DNA of 64,000 nt from Cladopsammia gracilis (taxonomy: Eukaryota; Cnidaria; Anthozoa; Scleractinia; Dendrophylliidae), in contig JAJGOT010000166.1 of NCBI GenBank assembly GCA_022457155.1, positions 923,501 through 987,500 of the forward strand, written 5' to 3'. The position numbers and the translations under genes are program-made. Below are positions 9,207-20,065 of this stretch, one piece after another; the stretch's first letter is position 1; the number at the start of each line of letters is the position of its first letter. The notes beneath the pieces were generated by a model. That model had not been told where the DNA came from. It was given only the letters and a program-made list of their open reading frames with translations, and searched no databases.

Positions 9207-10146
9207 GGGCCGGTTATTTCAACGAAGTTTAGACGGTGTTTAGTAAAACCGTGGTATTAACCCAATTTCAATCTGTCCAACCCTAATATTTAAACGCTAT
9301 TTAAGGTTACAGTGTACCTTCGGGGGTGTCTCCAGTATAACAGCTCTAGTGTCTTAAGATTACACTTAACATACCTAAACCCAGATATCAAATTAAAGCT
9401 TATAGAGCTGGCTATCTAAATATGGAAACCATTTGGTAATAAAATGAATCGTCGAATTTTTTACGACGTCTAAATTCGAACGTCCGAATCAGCTTTAAAA
9501 CGCTATAACTCAAAGCAATTATTGTATTTTGCTAATTTGATTTGTTCTCGGGTTTCCGAACACGAAGCACTTAAAAAACGTGTCGGCGATTTCCCATATT
9601 CAATTGTAGTGAAAAGTTACAGAATATTTTCGAAAAAGGGAGAAAAAAAATTGGAATGATCGCACGGAAATGGCTCTTGACGAAAAAGTTTTCGGAAATA
9701 AGAAATTCGCCGACACGTTTTTGTTGATTATATGTTAGCCTAGCTTCTGTCCAAATTTGAGGAAAATCGAACAAATTTCCTTTGAGTTGTAGCTCTTTAA
9801 AGTGTCCTCAGCAAGCGAAAAATTAATTTTGAGAAAACAGCGCTTAAAAAAACATATCGCCTCATAAACAAACTCCGCCCACAAAAGTTATGCTGTCATT
9901 TCTCCGTCAATTTTCACTATTTTTCGATAATTTTTGTTTTGAATGAAAGTTCATTCTGTAAACTTTATTTTGACGCCAAAAAAAAAAAATTCGATAAATT
10001 TTCGATCTGAAGGTACACTGTAACCTTAATGTAGACAATGTTAAGAAGGCATACAGCACAGATTAGAAAAACATTTATCTCCTTAAAATAACCAACTTAT
10101 TCCTTAAACCGCGGTCTAAGTTAAACTTCGTTTAAATAACCGGCCC
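9207..10146. mobile_element. TIR element with 3-bp GAA duplication (PIF/Harbinger-like?)
   Basis: The ends are GGGCCGGTTATTT and its complement, flanked by GAA at 9204-9206 and 10147-10149. The paralogous locus near 15641-15650 reads CTTGAAAAGTTTAG without the element, so this is a true insertion. The 3-bp duplication suggests a Harbinger-type transposase, which is inference. A TTAA-flanked element is nested inside. No transposase ORF. Confidence 0.8.
9305..10025. mobile_element. TTAA-flanked nonautonomous transposon, copy 1
   Basis: Ends GGTTACAGTGTACCTTC and complement, flanked by TTAA at 9301-9304 and 10026-10029. This 721-bp copy is about 95 percent like three others at 18624, 19347 and 29453 (visual estimate). 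A TTAA target is typical of piggyBac-type transposases. Small reading frames inside are shared by all copies but show no transposase features. Confidence 0.9.
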
Positions 10147-10341
10147 GAAGAGTTTAGCCTAAATTTTTCAAGTAGAAGTGTCAATTTGAAAAATGTCATT
10201 GAGTTTCTTTTTCTTTTTCACCCAATCTCGTCCCTCCAGTCTTCGCTCTATACTGCGCAAGCTTGACGAAACGACCGCTGGTCAAGGGGAACGAAGACAC
10301 TAGGTACAAGGATGTTTTTCACTGTGACCGCCGCCGTTTTG

Positions 10342-10557
10342 AAATAGACTGTTCACAGCCTCACTATTTTCTCAGAGTCTGTCAAGAAAACGAGAACTGC
10401 TAGCGAGCGAAGCGAGCGGACTGGAAGTGAGCATGCGAGGGGGTGGGGCCGCCCCCTACCCCCTCGCGCTCTGCGCTCACGGCGTTCGCTTCGCATGCCG
10501 GCAGTTCTCGTACACGACGGACTTAGAGAAAATAGTGAGGCTGTGAACAGTCTATTT
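10342..10557. mobile_element. Foldback MITE upstream of FEM1-like gene 1
   Basis: Inverted ends AAATAGACTGTTCACAGCCT and complement, with a GC-rich middle. The paralogous site at about 15735 (GCCGCCGTTTTTCAAG) lacks it, so it inserted after, or was lost in, the duplication. Confidence 0.85.
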
Positions 10558-10936
10558 TTAAATTGATACTTCAACATGAAACATTTTGGCTTATCGTTTC
10601 AAGTTTTGATTCGAGAGAGTGGCGCATGCGCCCTCGTGACGGTCAAGCTTTCGTAAGGGAGACTGGAATCTAACATTCTTGTTTTCAAAATGGCTGCTTC
10701 CTTGGAATGATTGTTGCTTGAATTGTCGGAGGCGAGAGATCAAAGAACTTTTAAAAACTTTTTGTAAGTGGCCTAGCCTCTGGCCACATAAGGGAACCTC
10801 TAAGAAAAGGCAGACTGTTTACGCATTACTGCCCACGAAGAGAGGGGAAGTTCTTCAAGGAACACGGAAGTCAAGAAGGGACGTGCAGCCCGTTGTAGCA
10901 AAATTGCCCAGTCCTGCAATATTTTTGTCTTTCGTT

Positions 10937-13216
10937 ATGGCACTTAGCCAGGTTCCTCCTCGCCTCCCGCGCAGAAGAAAATATCCCGATGATCAAACAA
11001 GAGAAGTCTTTGAAGCTGCTAAGTCTGGAGATGCGGTTTTACTTAATGAAGTTCTTCAAGAGATGAACAGTAGCGAAAGAACTTCCGCGTTAGAAACAAA
11101 GATCTTCCATGATGATATTAAGCTTAATTTTAGGCAAGGCTGTGGCAGTTTGGAAACCAAAGGAAAATCCACTCCGCTAATAGTTGCTGTTGGAAGTGGA
11201 AATCTTGATTGTGTAAAAATACTTCTGAAATACAAAGCTAACATCGAAAGTCGAGGCCATATTTTTTACAAGACCAAAGTTTCTACTTCACCTTTAATTG
11301 CCGCAGCTGGCAATGGACATGTTGATGTTTTGAGTTTTTTGCTTGAAAATGGAGCTAATGTTAATGCATGTACAAATGAGAACTGTTCCCCCTTGATGGC
11401 AGCAAGCTTTTTTGGTCATGTTGATGTTGTAAACTTTCTTGTTCAACACGGAGCTAACACAGATCTTCAAGACAAGGATGGTTACACTGCCCTTCATCAT
11501 GCCCTTTCTCATAAACATGACTCGTGTGATGTTGTGAGTTGTTTGATAAAAAATGGAGCTGATGTTAATGCATGTACGAATGACGACTGCACTCCTCTTA
11601 TGATAGCAAGTGACTGTGATAATGTGGATGCAGTTAACTGTGTTATTGAACATGGAGCTAACATTGAACTTCAAGACAAAGATGGTAAAACAGCTCTTCA
11701 TCATGCTGTCCATGTCAAATGTGCCTCTTTTGATGTTTTGAGTAGTTTGATTAAAAATGGAGGTGATGTTAATGCACGTACCAATAAAAACTGCACCCCC
11801 CTTATGATAGCAAGCCGCAGAGGACATGTGAATTTAGTAGCTTTTCTTATAGAACGTGGAGCTGACATGGATGTGCAAGACACAAACGGTGATACAGCTC
11901 TTCACTATGCTGTTCGTGCTATAAGCAACTCAACTGAAATTGTTCACACACTTTTGTCAGTTGGAGCATCCCAGTTGCATAACAGTGAAGGATTAACACC
12001 TCTTCTTTTAGCCAGCAATAACTGCAACAGTTCAGTGGTGGAGGATTTAATCAAGAGACCAGAGTGTACAAAAGAGCAAAGAGTTGATGCCTTAGAGCTT
12101 CTTGGTGCTTCTTTAAATACTGCCTCTGTTACCCGTCCTAGTTTTTTTCAGGTCACAATCAGAGCATTTTGCTACATCAAACGTGGCATGGAAGAAAGGT
12201 TTGCCGATCCTTCACATCCCTTGTTAAAACAACCAATGGAACCTGTGGAAGCTTATCAGAACAGAAAAGAGAGTCAAAGTCTTGAGGAACTTGCTCTGAT
12301 AGAAGGTGATATTAATGACATCATCATAGAAAGTCTTATGATTAGAGAGAGAATCCTTGGAACAAACAACGCACTACTGCTTGGTCCAATAAGAAATGTT
12401 GCTTTTTACTATGAGCACTATTGTCATTTCATTTCTGGTCATTTCATATGCATAGAATTGCACAGACATGCAATGAAGATATCCCAGAGCTGCAATCAGT
12501 CAGCCATTTGTGACTTAATTGAATTGACTTCTTTATTATCAAGCAAAAGCATGTGGAGAGGTGATGTCTTTCTTGAATTACTTGAGCAAACAGTTCTTGA
12601 GTATGACATACAACAAAAGTTGAAAAGAGGTCTTGAAAATGAGTCACACTTATCGCAAATTGAAGAAACCTTAGAGTCGCTGTTTGATTCTACAATGAAA
12701 CTTTTGGAAATCATTGTCAAGTTTATCAGTTGTGAAGACAACAAAACCTTTGTACATGGTGTATTGGTGTTGCTAAGAAGACTCTGTTGCCTAAATCCAC
12801 GAGATGAATCAGATGATACTTTGTTACACAAGGCTGTTGAACATGTCACAACTGACGGATATCCATTCCCTGATATAGTGAAGCTTCTTTTAAATGCAGG
12901 ATTCAATGTTAATGCCATCAACAGCAATGGGGATACTCCGCTTCACAATTTCATAACTAATTACTTTAGCAAGGAGTCACACCATTTGGTTGGCATGTTA
13001 AAGGTTTTGTTAGATGGAGGTGCCCATCATGATTTTGTCAACAATGATGGTAAAACAGCCATGGATATGGCTAATACTGACGAGGCTTGTAGGATTCTTT
13101 CTGAGAAAAGAAAACTGGAGTTAAAGTGTATCAGTGCCAGGGCTGTGAAAAAGTTTGGACTTCCTTATTTGGGGATGGTTCCTAAAACACTGGAAAAATA
13201 CATTAGCATGCATTAA
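10937..13216 (+). CDS. FEM1: FEM1-like ankyrin-repeat protein 1
   Basis: A 759-residue protein with no visible intron. About nine N-terminal ankyrin repeats (roughly residues 75-375, e.g. GHVDVLSFLLENGANVNA) are followed by a block found in FEM1 proteins: VDALELLGAS, RGMEERFADPSHPLLKQ, PVEAYQNRKESQSLEEL and ESLMIRERILGTNNAL. Two or three more ankyrin repeats follow near residues 630-720, and the tail ends LKCISARAVKKFG...PKTLEKYISMH, the FEM1 C-terminus. FEM1 proteins are substrate receptors of cullin-2 ubiquitin ligases that read C-terminal degrons. It is longer than typical FEM1 (about 620-670 residues). The frame is open for 86 codons upstream without an ATG; I chose the first ATG, which is conserved in the paralogue at 20374. 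Confidence 0.9.
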   Translation: MALSQVPPRLPRRRKYPDDQTREVFEAAKSGDAVLLNEVLQEMNSSERTSALETKIFHDDIKLNFRQGCGSLETKGKSTPLIVAVGSGNLDCVKILLKYKANIESRGHIFYKTKVSTSPLIAAAGNGHVDVLSFLLENGANVNACTNENCSPLMAASFFGHVDVVNFLVQHGANTDLQDKDGYTALHHALSHKHDSCDVVSCLIKNGADVNACTNDDCTPLMIASDCDNVDAVNCVIEHGANIELQDKDGKTALHHAVHVKCASFDVLSSLIKNGGDVNARTNKNCTPLMIASRRGHVNLVAFLIERGADMDVQDTNGDTALHYAVRAISNSTEIVHTLLSVGASQLHNSEGLTPLLLASNNCNSSVVEDLIKRPECTKEQRVDALELLGASLNTASVTRPSFFQVTIRAFCYIKRGMEERFADPSHPLLKQPMEPVEAYQNRKESQSLEELALIEGDINDIIIESLMIRERILGTNNALLLGPIRNVAFYYEHYCHFISGHFICIELHRHAMKISQSCNQSAICDLIELTSLLSSKSMWRGDVFLELLEQTVLEYDIQQKLKRGLENESHLSQIEETLESLFDSTMKLLEIIVKFISCEDNKTFVHGVLVLLRRLCCLNPRDESDDTLLHKAVEHVTTDGYPFPDIVKLLLNAGFNVNAINSNGDTPLHNFITNYFSKESHHLVGMLKVLLDGGAHHDFVNNDGKTAMDMANTDEACRILSEKRKLELKCISARAVKKFGLPYLGMVPKTLEKYISMH

Positions 13217-13234
13217 AAATGATGGAAAACATAT

Positions 13235-13324
13235 GCATTTTATGCCAGGGCTGTAAAATAGTTTGGATTTCCCTATTTGGGGATGGTTACTATAATGCTG
13301 GAAAAGTACATTAGCATGCATTAA
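13235..13324 (+). pseudogene. Partial duplicate of the FEM1-like gene 3' end
   Basis: This repeats 13127-13216 (GCCAGGGCTGTGAAA... to TACATTAGCATGCATTAAA) with substitutions that introduce a stop (AAATAG). A local tandem duplication of the last 30 codons placed it in the presumed 3' UTR. The second gene lacks it. Confidence 0.8.
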
Positions 13325-13329
13325 AATGC

Positions 13330-13894
13330 ATTAATTAGAAGTGTAATGCAGTTAAAGTGATTCTGTGTATTGCATTGTGCATACTATCTTGCATCATTTA
13401 TAGAGCACTCATGCATTCCAAACCAAGACAGTATACTTTCAGGATTCAGTAACTGCTAAATAAAGAAGTGGTTGCTTTCTCCTAAATGAGCACGGTGAAC
13501 TATCTTCCATGTACTTACAGAAAATACTACTCCGTGCATCGATCTTTGCCAATTCTGAAGAATTTTTCATTTTTTGATTTTGAAATATTCTCATGGAATC
13601 ACTTTTACCACTAGTTTTAGGTGTTTCACTGGGAGAGTGCAGATGCTGAAATTGCCTGATTATTTCATAAGTATCTTTCACTGTAATATTGTTCAATCTG
13701 CCGTCATAAGAATAATACCATATTTCATTGCTAGTAATAACTTTCTAGAAATAACAGTTGCCCCTCGCTCAAGGCTAGGATTTTCAATATTGTCGTCACA
13801 AGCTAGCAAATTAGTTAATATACCCTACAGCCCAATAACATTAAAACAAGCATGGTACTGGCCTTTGTTTCTGTGCACTAATAAAGTAAGGTAA
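13330..13894. other. 3' flank of FEM1-like gene 1, partly absent from unit B
   Basis: 13440-13608 aligns with 22705-22868 downstream of gene 2. From about 13609 to 14190, SINE included, unit B has no counterpart: there GGAATCAC is followed at once by AAAATTGGACC. The sequence 13609-13894 has minus-strand frames in two phases (e.g. NNITVKDTYEIIRQFQHL) that I cannot assign. Polyadenylation-like ATTAAA and AATAAA words occur but none is decisive. Confidence 0.5.
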
Positions 13895-14186
13895 GGTAAA
13901 GTCGCACACGAGCCAAGATGGCCCACACGGCCGGAGCTTAACCCGGTTTCCGTAGCATGAAGCAACTAGGAATATTGCCACTCCCCCCTGGATGGGATGC
14001 TAGTCCATCGCAGGGTTACCCCCAGCATTTTGTCGCTGGTACCTATTTATACACCTGGGTGGAGAGAGACAGTGTGGAGTAAAGTTTCTTGTCTAAGGAA
14101 ACAACACGACGACAGAGAACAGGCTTCGAACCACCGATCTTCAGGTTGAAAGTCCGACGTGCTAACCACTAGACCACCGTGCCGCC
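13895..14186 (-). mobile_element. tRNA-Glu-derived SINE (minus strand)
   Basis: On the minus strand it starts GGCACGGTGGTCTAGTGG (A box) and has GGTTCGAAGCC (B box). The anticodon-like loop CTTTCAA gives TTC (Glu). The tRNA head is followed by about 230 bp of unrelated body ending in GTGCGACTTTACC. A second copy on the plus strand is at 24773-25071. Confidence 0.9.
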
Positions 14187-14189
14187 CAC

Positions 14190-14438
14190 ACAATTGGACC
14201 ATTATTTCTTGGTTTCCATTATTACAAACGTGTTTTTTTGGCTTTCAAAGGGACACAAAAAAGTTCCATTGAAAAAGAAGTTATAATAATTAAATTTTGA
14301 TAAAACTTTTGCACAGCTATTTTTTACATCTAGTACATCAAAAAAATATAATACAAAGATAGCCTTTTTTAGCTGCAGATTGCCAGGATGGAAATATTTT
14401 TTAACTTTTGATCCCTGGGAGTATCGGAAAAATCTCAA

Positions 14439-14475
<37 letters not shown>

Positions 14476-15035
14476 TACAAACATTTTTATCTATTAAATT
14501 CGCACAATACTTCTTACAATAGTCTTACTACATAAAACTAACCTACTTGTGATTATTATTTTTTAAATCGAATAATCCCTTATTCATTTTGGTGTTCCAA
14601 GAGCAATTTCATGTTTGATTCATTTGGTACTTAACATTTGTGCAGTTTTTAGAAAACTGCAACAAAATCTCCATGACATGGATTTAAGAGACACTGCCAT
14701 GCATTCAAATGCATTTAATAAAGATAAATTATATCTTTTTTACTCTGAAGACTACTAGTGTTATATAGTAGTGTATTATTGAGTCAGGACTAGGGGCTTT
14801 TATTTTACCTTTTCTATGCAACTTCAGAAAATATTATGCACTAGTGATAATATTTAGAAAGACATTCATTGCTGATCTAATCTAATCAGTAACTCAAGTC
14901 TCAAGTAGGAACTATTCTTTCTAAGAAATAAAAAGTTGATTAGAATATATTTTAAATATATATATACTGGTATATAGTTAATTATGCATGAGTTGATGTT
15001 ATTAAAGATGTGGTTATTGTTTATCATGGTATGTA
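14190..15035. other. 3' flank of unit A with AT microsatellite
   Basis: An (AT)n tract lies at 14441-14471. The remainder aligns with 22866-24370 in unit B (e.g. TTGGACCATTATTTCTTGG, CTAAGAAATAAAAAGT). No gene is visible. Confidence 0.6.
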
Positions 15036-15260
15036 AGATAGATGAATGTTTATTTGTTTCATGATGGACTGTTAGTTTGAGTTCATGATCATGATATCTT
15101 GACTGCTATTACTGCTAGTCTTCATCAGGTGATGACTGCTACATAAAGCAACACGTTGTCAATCAAACCTCATTGCCTGATGAAGACCAGTGACAGCAGT
15201 CAAAACGTCGTGATCAAAGTTACTCTATCATGACACAAATGAATTAACATTTATCAATGC
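15036..15260. mobile_element. Inverted pair of CTGATGA-type hammerhead-like pLTR fragments
   Basis: Two arms (15036-15132 and 15170-15260) face each other. The plus arm has CTGATGA (15177-15183), a stem GAC...GTC, then AAAACGTC to 15209; the minus arm (15093-15128) has CTGATGAAGACTAGCAG and the decayed AAGATATC. A consensus of the two restores the hammerhead block order with GAAACGTC, but each copy carries mutations at core positions. Likely a relic of another Penelope family. Confidence 0.6.
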
Positions 15261-16000
15261 ACGACTTACTTGTAACAATTAAGTAATAATAATGAGCGAT
15301 TGACTGCATTTTACAATTATACAACTCATTCCCTGACTCATTCAACACTCACAAATTACAAATTAAAAATGAGAAAAAACAATTAGAAAGCCGTATGACC
15401 AGTCTTCCATATTTGTTGGGGGTAGATTCTGCATGTACCGGAGCACATATTACGTAAAACAAAAGGAACAAAGAACGACAATAATACAAATGCAAAACAA
15501 GACCAAAAATACAATACCTCACAAACAATAGAAGACAATGAGTGGTTCATGGAAAGACCCTTGTTGGGGCTTTAGATTTCTTTTACAACCCTTAAAGTTA
15601 CACTGTCACAATGGTGCATGTGCCAGTTTCTTGAATTAAAACTTGAAAAGTTTAGCCTAAATTTTTCAAGTAGAAGTGTCAATTTTAAAAATGGCATTGA
15701 GTTTCTTTTTGTTTTTCACCATGACCGCCGCCGTTTTTCAAGTTTTGATTCGAGAGACTGGCGCATGCGCCCTCGTGACAGTGTCCCAAGTCTCCAATGG
15801 CAGTAGGAGGTACAGCCTACTTTCTATAACAATAAACTATGCTTTGCATTGTCTACCTCTCTACTTATAATGCTAAGATATAAACCGTGCAGTGGACTAG
15901 CCTCCTGTAAATTGGCCACGCAAGCTTGAATATATGCAAAAATACAGACTGTCTAGCTCAAGCAGCTTTGTATTTTTCTCTTTTGCCTTTATCCAGGCAT

Positions 16001-16166
16001 AACTAATCAATGATCAATGACATCAATGAGTAATCAATGGATAATCAATGGGTAATCAATTGATTAATCATTGAGTATTGCCAATACTCAATGAGTAATC
16101 AATGATTAATCGAACCCAAAAAATTTTGTGGGTCATTGATTACTCATTGATGTCATTGATTACTCA
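16001..16166. repeat. Cluster of inverted AATCAATGAGT-like words
   Basis: Repeated ATCAATGAGTAATCAATG and its complement make several overlapping palindromes. It abuts the retroelement fragment that follows. Confidence 0.7.
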
Positions 16167-16425
16167 TTTTAAACCAACAGAGACCTTCCAGTACACCCAT
16201 TTCTCTTCCTGTCACCCACCAGGGGTCAGAAAAGGGCTCATAAAAGGTGAAGCCCTGAGACTTTTAAGAACAAAGTCCTCAGCGAAATCATTCAGTGAGA
16301 ATATCAACAACTTCAAAGCACGCCTCCGTGCTAGAGGCTACACTCACAATCTCATTGAGAAAATAATTTTCGAGGTAAAATTCAATGAACGGATGTCATC
16401 TTTGCAGCAAAAGGAGAACGTGTGA
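16167..16425 (+). pseudogene. Retroelement reverse-transcriptase tail fragment
   Basis: An open frame of about 85 codons: ETFQYTHFSSCHPPGV, then GLIKGEALRLLRTKSS, ARGYTHNLIEKIIFEVKF, stop at 16423-16425. The -SSCHPPGVRKG-IKGEALRLLRT- pattern is the segment following the catalytic domain in Penelope-like reverse transcriptases of invertebrates (family recalled, not searched). It differs from the 4966-8307 element. The rest of the element is absent. Confidence 0.65.
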
Positions 16426-16429
16426 AAAT

Positions 16430-16990
16430 GTGTTTTATGTGTTTGTTCATTCATTACATAGATCGAAAAGCCATTTTATGTAAACAAAACAAGACTCAGA
16501 TTTTATACTCGCGTCGCCTTGTGCAAATATGTTTGTGTATTTTGGCAAATCAGTTTCTCGGGCATTTTTTGACAAGCAACAACTCTATTTTATTCGGAAA
16601 ATAGTCGTAATAGTTATTCTAGACGGAGAAAAAGTTGTTTTTGTCAACTTTTGTACGGTCTAAATGTACTGTGCAGACGGTCAGGTAATATTGCTTTGCA
16701 GAATTGCTAAAATTGAAAAATAGCCCGGTCGTCAATCTTAATTCTTGTGCTTCCGACCTTTCACCTAAGTTGAGTTTCATCTTAGTTAAGCTTGTTCAGA
16801 GGATCTTCAGAGGGCGCCGCTGTTACGCTAAGGCTAACTATAACCGTAACTATATATATTAGTATTACATGATTTTGTTCCCAAAAGATGACTTTAAAAA
16901 CAATTTGTTATGAAAATGACAATTCGGTCCCTGGCTTTTCCTCAACAAAAATCTAATATGGCGGCTGAATCAGTGTTCGTACTGGAATGT
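16430..16990. other. Spacer, no gene seen
   Basis: AT-rich DNA with short random frames. I see no conserved motif. Confidence 0.4.
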
Positions 16991-16995
16991 CATCT

Positions 16996-17079
16996 TTCAG
17001 TATTAGACTACGAGCAGTCTCTCTCGCTCGACGGACTGAGCTGGGAAAGAGAGACTGCTCGTAGTCTATTCAGTATCGG
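16996..17079. repeat. Short hairpin
   Basis: Arms GACTACGAGCAGTCTCTCT and complement separated by about 23 bp, with extended partial pairing outwards (CAGTATTAG/CTATTCAGTAT). MITE-like. Confidence 0.75.
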
Positions 17080-17614
17080 CAAGTGCGACTATAAATTAAG
17101 ATGATATTTCATATTTTTATTACTGCTCTTTTTTTCAATTTTTATATAAGCATGTACATTTCATTGCATATATTGTCCTGCCATAGCCAAAAATACAAAA
17201 TTAAAACTCACTACAATCGATTCATCTAAAACTTCTTTTAATTTGAAAAATTCGATCAATAAACAATCAATACCACGCCAAGACGTTTCAAGGTCATCCA
17301 CAAAGACTTCCGGCTAGAATAAAGAGGTATTTATTTCTACCAAACAATAAAAAAAACCACACCTTAAGCGGGAAAAAATTAACTACAAGGTGGTTGCTAT
17401 GGAAGAGTTCCAAACGTGATATATTGAGTTTCTTTACTTCCTCGGTTATGATGTTTGGTCTATCAAATTTTGTAAGTCACAACCACATTTGGTAAGTCAC
17501 TGTGACCAGAACATAAAAACCCTTTAAAACTCAAACATCTTACATTTTTCCCCCAATAAAACCAATATCAACGGCTTAAGAACAACCTAATAAAACATCT
17601 GCAGCATCGATTTG
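17080..17614. other. Spacer, no gene seen
   Basis: AT-rich non-coding sequence. No recognisable repeat family was found by eye. Confidence 0.4.
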
Positions 17615-17618
17615 TTAA

Positions 17619-18041
17619 AGGGAACTTCCATTGTTATAACAAATTGACGTTAAATTATTGGAAATAAAGTCTAAATTAAAAAAATTGTAAAAAAACAAGT
17701 GGAAATATAATTTTAGTGTACAAGAAAATGGATATGAATATCGCCTATTTTCGCTTTTAAATTTCCCGCGCGCCGCCATTTTGAATATGTATGACGTGTT
17801 ACGGTTGTCTAATTGTTGCATACAAAAGAACTTCGATTCTTAACAATAGCGGCAACCGTTACACGTCATAAATATTCAAAATGGCGGCGCGCGGGAAATT
17901 TAAAAGCGAAAATAGGCGATATTTATATCCATTTTATTTGTACACTAAAATTATGTTTGCACATGTTTCTTTAAAAATTTTAAATTTCGACTTTATTTCC
18001 AATAATTTAACGTCAATTTGTTCTGACAATGGAGGTTCCCT
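17619..18041. mobile_element. TTAA-flanked foldback element, copy 1
   Basis: Long inverted arms (about 190 bp each) with ends AGGGAAC-TCCATTGT. Flanking TTAA occurs at 17615-17618 and 18042-18045. The arms contain AATATTCAAAATGGCGGCGC. A second copy at 50948-51360 has its unpaired centre in the opposite orientation. No ORF. Confidence 0.85.
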
Positions 18042-18045
18042 TTAA

Positions 18046-18619
18046 AATTCACGTTATAAAGGTGTATTTTAATACATTTTCCTTAATAGTTTCCTTTTTT
18101 TCGTAAAACGGTAACTCCATGCTACAGCCTACAGATTTAAAAAAAAAGTTGAAATGCTTAATATGATTCGCCAAAAAAAATCAGATTTTTATCTCTTTTC
18201 CTTTGAAATTTTGCGCTTTTTCATTCTTACGCGCGGTTGGGGACCGGCACTAGTTGCGCATGTACAATGTCGATTGGGATGTCTTATGTTGAGTTTCATA
18301 GTTCCCACCATATTAGCAGTTTATGACACGTGAGAAATGCTAACCATAAAATAATGTCCCTAGCAACGACTCTAAAACTGTAGTTAAGTTTCACCCCCTT
18401 TAAACAGTCTGCAAGTTCAGCGCGCGATTCCACGAGGTCTGATGAGCCAAAACCGCCAGCGGTTTTCATGTCTAATCCTGGCTCAATCTCCGCTCAAATC
18501 ATCACAACGTTCCAAATAGGGCTAATGCCACGATTGTGTACCAAATGCCCCGCTAATCCCCGCATAGTGCCGGGGTTGTTTGGGGGGTGGGATTTACATT
18601 GACTGGTGCATAAGTACCC
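18046..18619. other. Spacer, no gene seen
   Basis: Mixed-composition DNA with a small palindrome AAAACCGCCAGCGGTTTT near 18450. No gene evidence. Confidence 0.4.
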
Positions 18620-18623
18620 TTAA

Positions 18624-19342
18624 GGTTACAGTGTACCTTCGGGGGTGTCTCCACTATAACAGCTCTAGCGTCTTGAGATTACATTTAATATACCTAAACC
18701 CAGACATCAAATTAAAGCTTATAGAGCTGGCTATCTAAATATGGAAACCATTTGGTAATAAAATGAATTGTCGAATTTTTTACAACGTCTAAATTCGAAC
18801 GTCCGAATCAGCTTTAAAACGCTATAACTCAAAGCGATTATTGTATTTTGCTAATTTGATTTGTTCTCGGGTTTCCGGACACGAAGCGCTAAAAAAAACG
18901 TGTCGGCGATTTCCCATATTCAATTCACTTGAAAAGTTACAGAATATTTTCGAAAAAGGGAGAAAAAAAATTGGAATGATCGCACGGAAATGGCTCTTAA
19001 CGAAAAAGTTTTCGGAATTAAGAAATTCGCCGACACGTTTTTGTTGATTATATATTAGCCTAGCTTCTGTCCAAATTTGAGGAAAATCGAACAAATTCCC
19101 TTTGAGTTGTAGCTCTTTAAAGTGTCCCCAACAAGCGAAAAATTAACTTTGAGAAAACAGCGCTTAAAAAAACATATCGCTTCATAAACAAACTCCGCCC
19201 ACAAAAGTTATACCGTCATTTCTCCGTCAATTTTCACTATTTTTCGATAATTTTTTTTGAATGAAAGTTCATTCTGTAAACTTTATTTTGACGCCAAAAA
19301 AAAATTTTCGATAAATTTTTGATCTGAAGGTACACTGTAACC
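18624..19342. mobile_element. TTAA-flanked nonautonomous transposon, copy 2
   Basis: Same 17-bp ends as copy 1. Its right TTAA (19343-19346) is also the left TTAA of copy 3, so the two abut head to tail. This is the structure expected when one copy inserts into the target duplication of another. 719 bp. Confidence 0.9.
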
Positions 19343-19346
19343 TTAA

Positions 19347-20065
19347 GGTTACAGTGTACCTTCGGGGGTGTCTCCAGTATAACAGCTCTAGCGTCTTAAG
19401 ATTACATTTAATATACCTAAACCCAGACATCAAATTAAAGCTTATAGAGCTGGCTATCTAAATATGGAAACCATTTGGTAATAAAATGAATTGTCGAATT
19501 TTTTACGACCTCTAAATTCGAACGTCCGAATCAGCTTTAAAACGCTATAACTCAAAGCAATTATTATATTTTGCTAATTTGATTTGTTCTCGGGTTTCCG
19601 GACACGAAGCGCTAAAAAAACGTGTCGGCGATTTTCCATATTCAATTGCAGTGAAAAGTTACAGAATATTTTCGAAAAGGGGAGAAAAAAGATTGGAATG
19701 ATCGCACGGAAATGCCTCTTGACGAAAAAGTTTTCGGAATTAAAAAATTCGCCGACACGTTTTTGTTGATTATATGTTAGCCTAGCTTCTGTCCAAATTT
19801 CAGGAAAATCGAACAAATTCCCTATGAGTTGTAGCTCTTTAAAGTGTCCCCAACAAGCGAAAAATTAACTTTGAGAAAACGGCGCTTAAAAAAACATATC
19901 GCTTAATAAACAAACTCCGCCCACAAAAGTTACACCGTCATTTCTCCGTCAATTTTCGCTATTTTTCGATACTTTTTTTTTGGATGAAAGTTCATTCTGT
20001 AAACTTTATTTTAACGCAAAAAAAAATTTTTCAATAAATTTTCGATCTGAAGGTACACTGTAACC
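19347..20065. mobile_element. TTAA-flanked nonautonomous transposon, copy 3
   Basis: Directly follows copy 2 and is closed by TTAA at 20066-20069, just upstream of the FEM1-like gene 2 flank. Same orientation as copy 2. 719 bp. Confidence 0.9.

Larger units (their letters stand above)
8990..15060. repeat. Segmental duplication, unit A
   Basis: This unit carries the first FEM1-like gene. Its left flank (9020-9206, then 10147-10660) is paralogous to 15286-15790. Its gene and 3' flank (10640-13600 and 14190-15060) are paralogous to 20080-22870 and 22860-24377. Differences are mostly discrete insertions, which gives natural empty-site comparisons. Confidence 0.8.

Noticed and set aside
9571..9774. 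Recurring 60-90 residue frame (MFDFPQIWTEARL...)
   Set aside because: Present in all four TTAA elements, but it has no transposase motif and reflects repeat copies, not a gene.
11294..11827. Minus-strand 177-residue frame opposite the FEM1-like gene
   Set aside because: Antisense shadow of the ankyrin repeats; its period follows the ankyrin unit.
15618..15870. Short frames near 15.6-15.8 kb as a gene
   Set aside because: The sequence is the duplicated upstream flank of FEM1-like gene 1, which is non-coding there.
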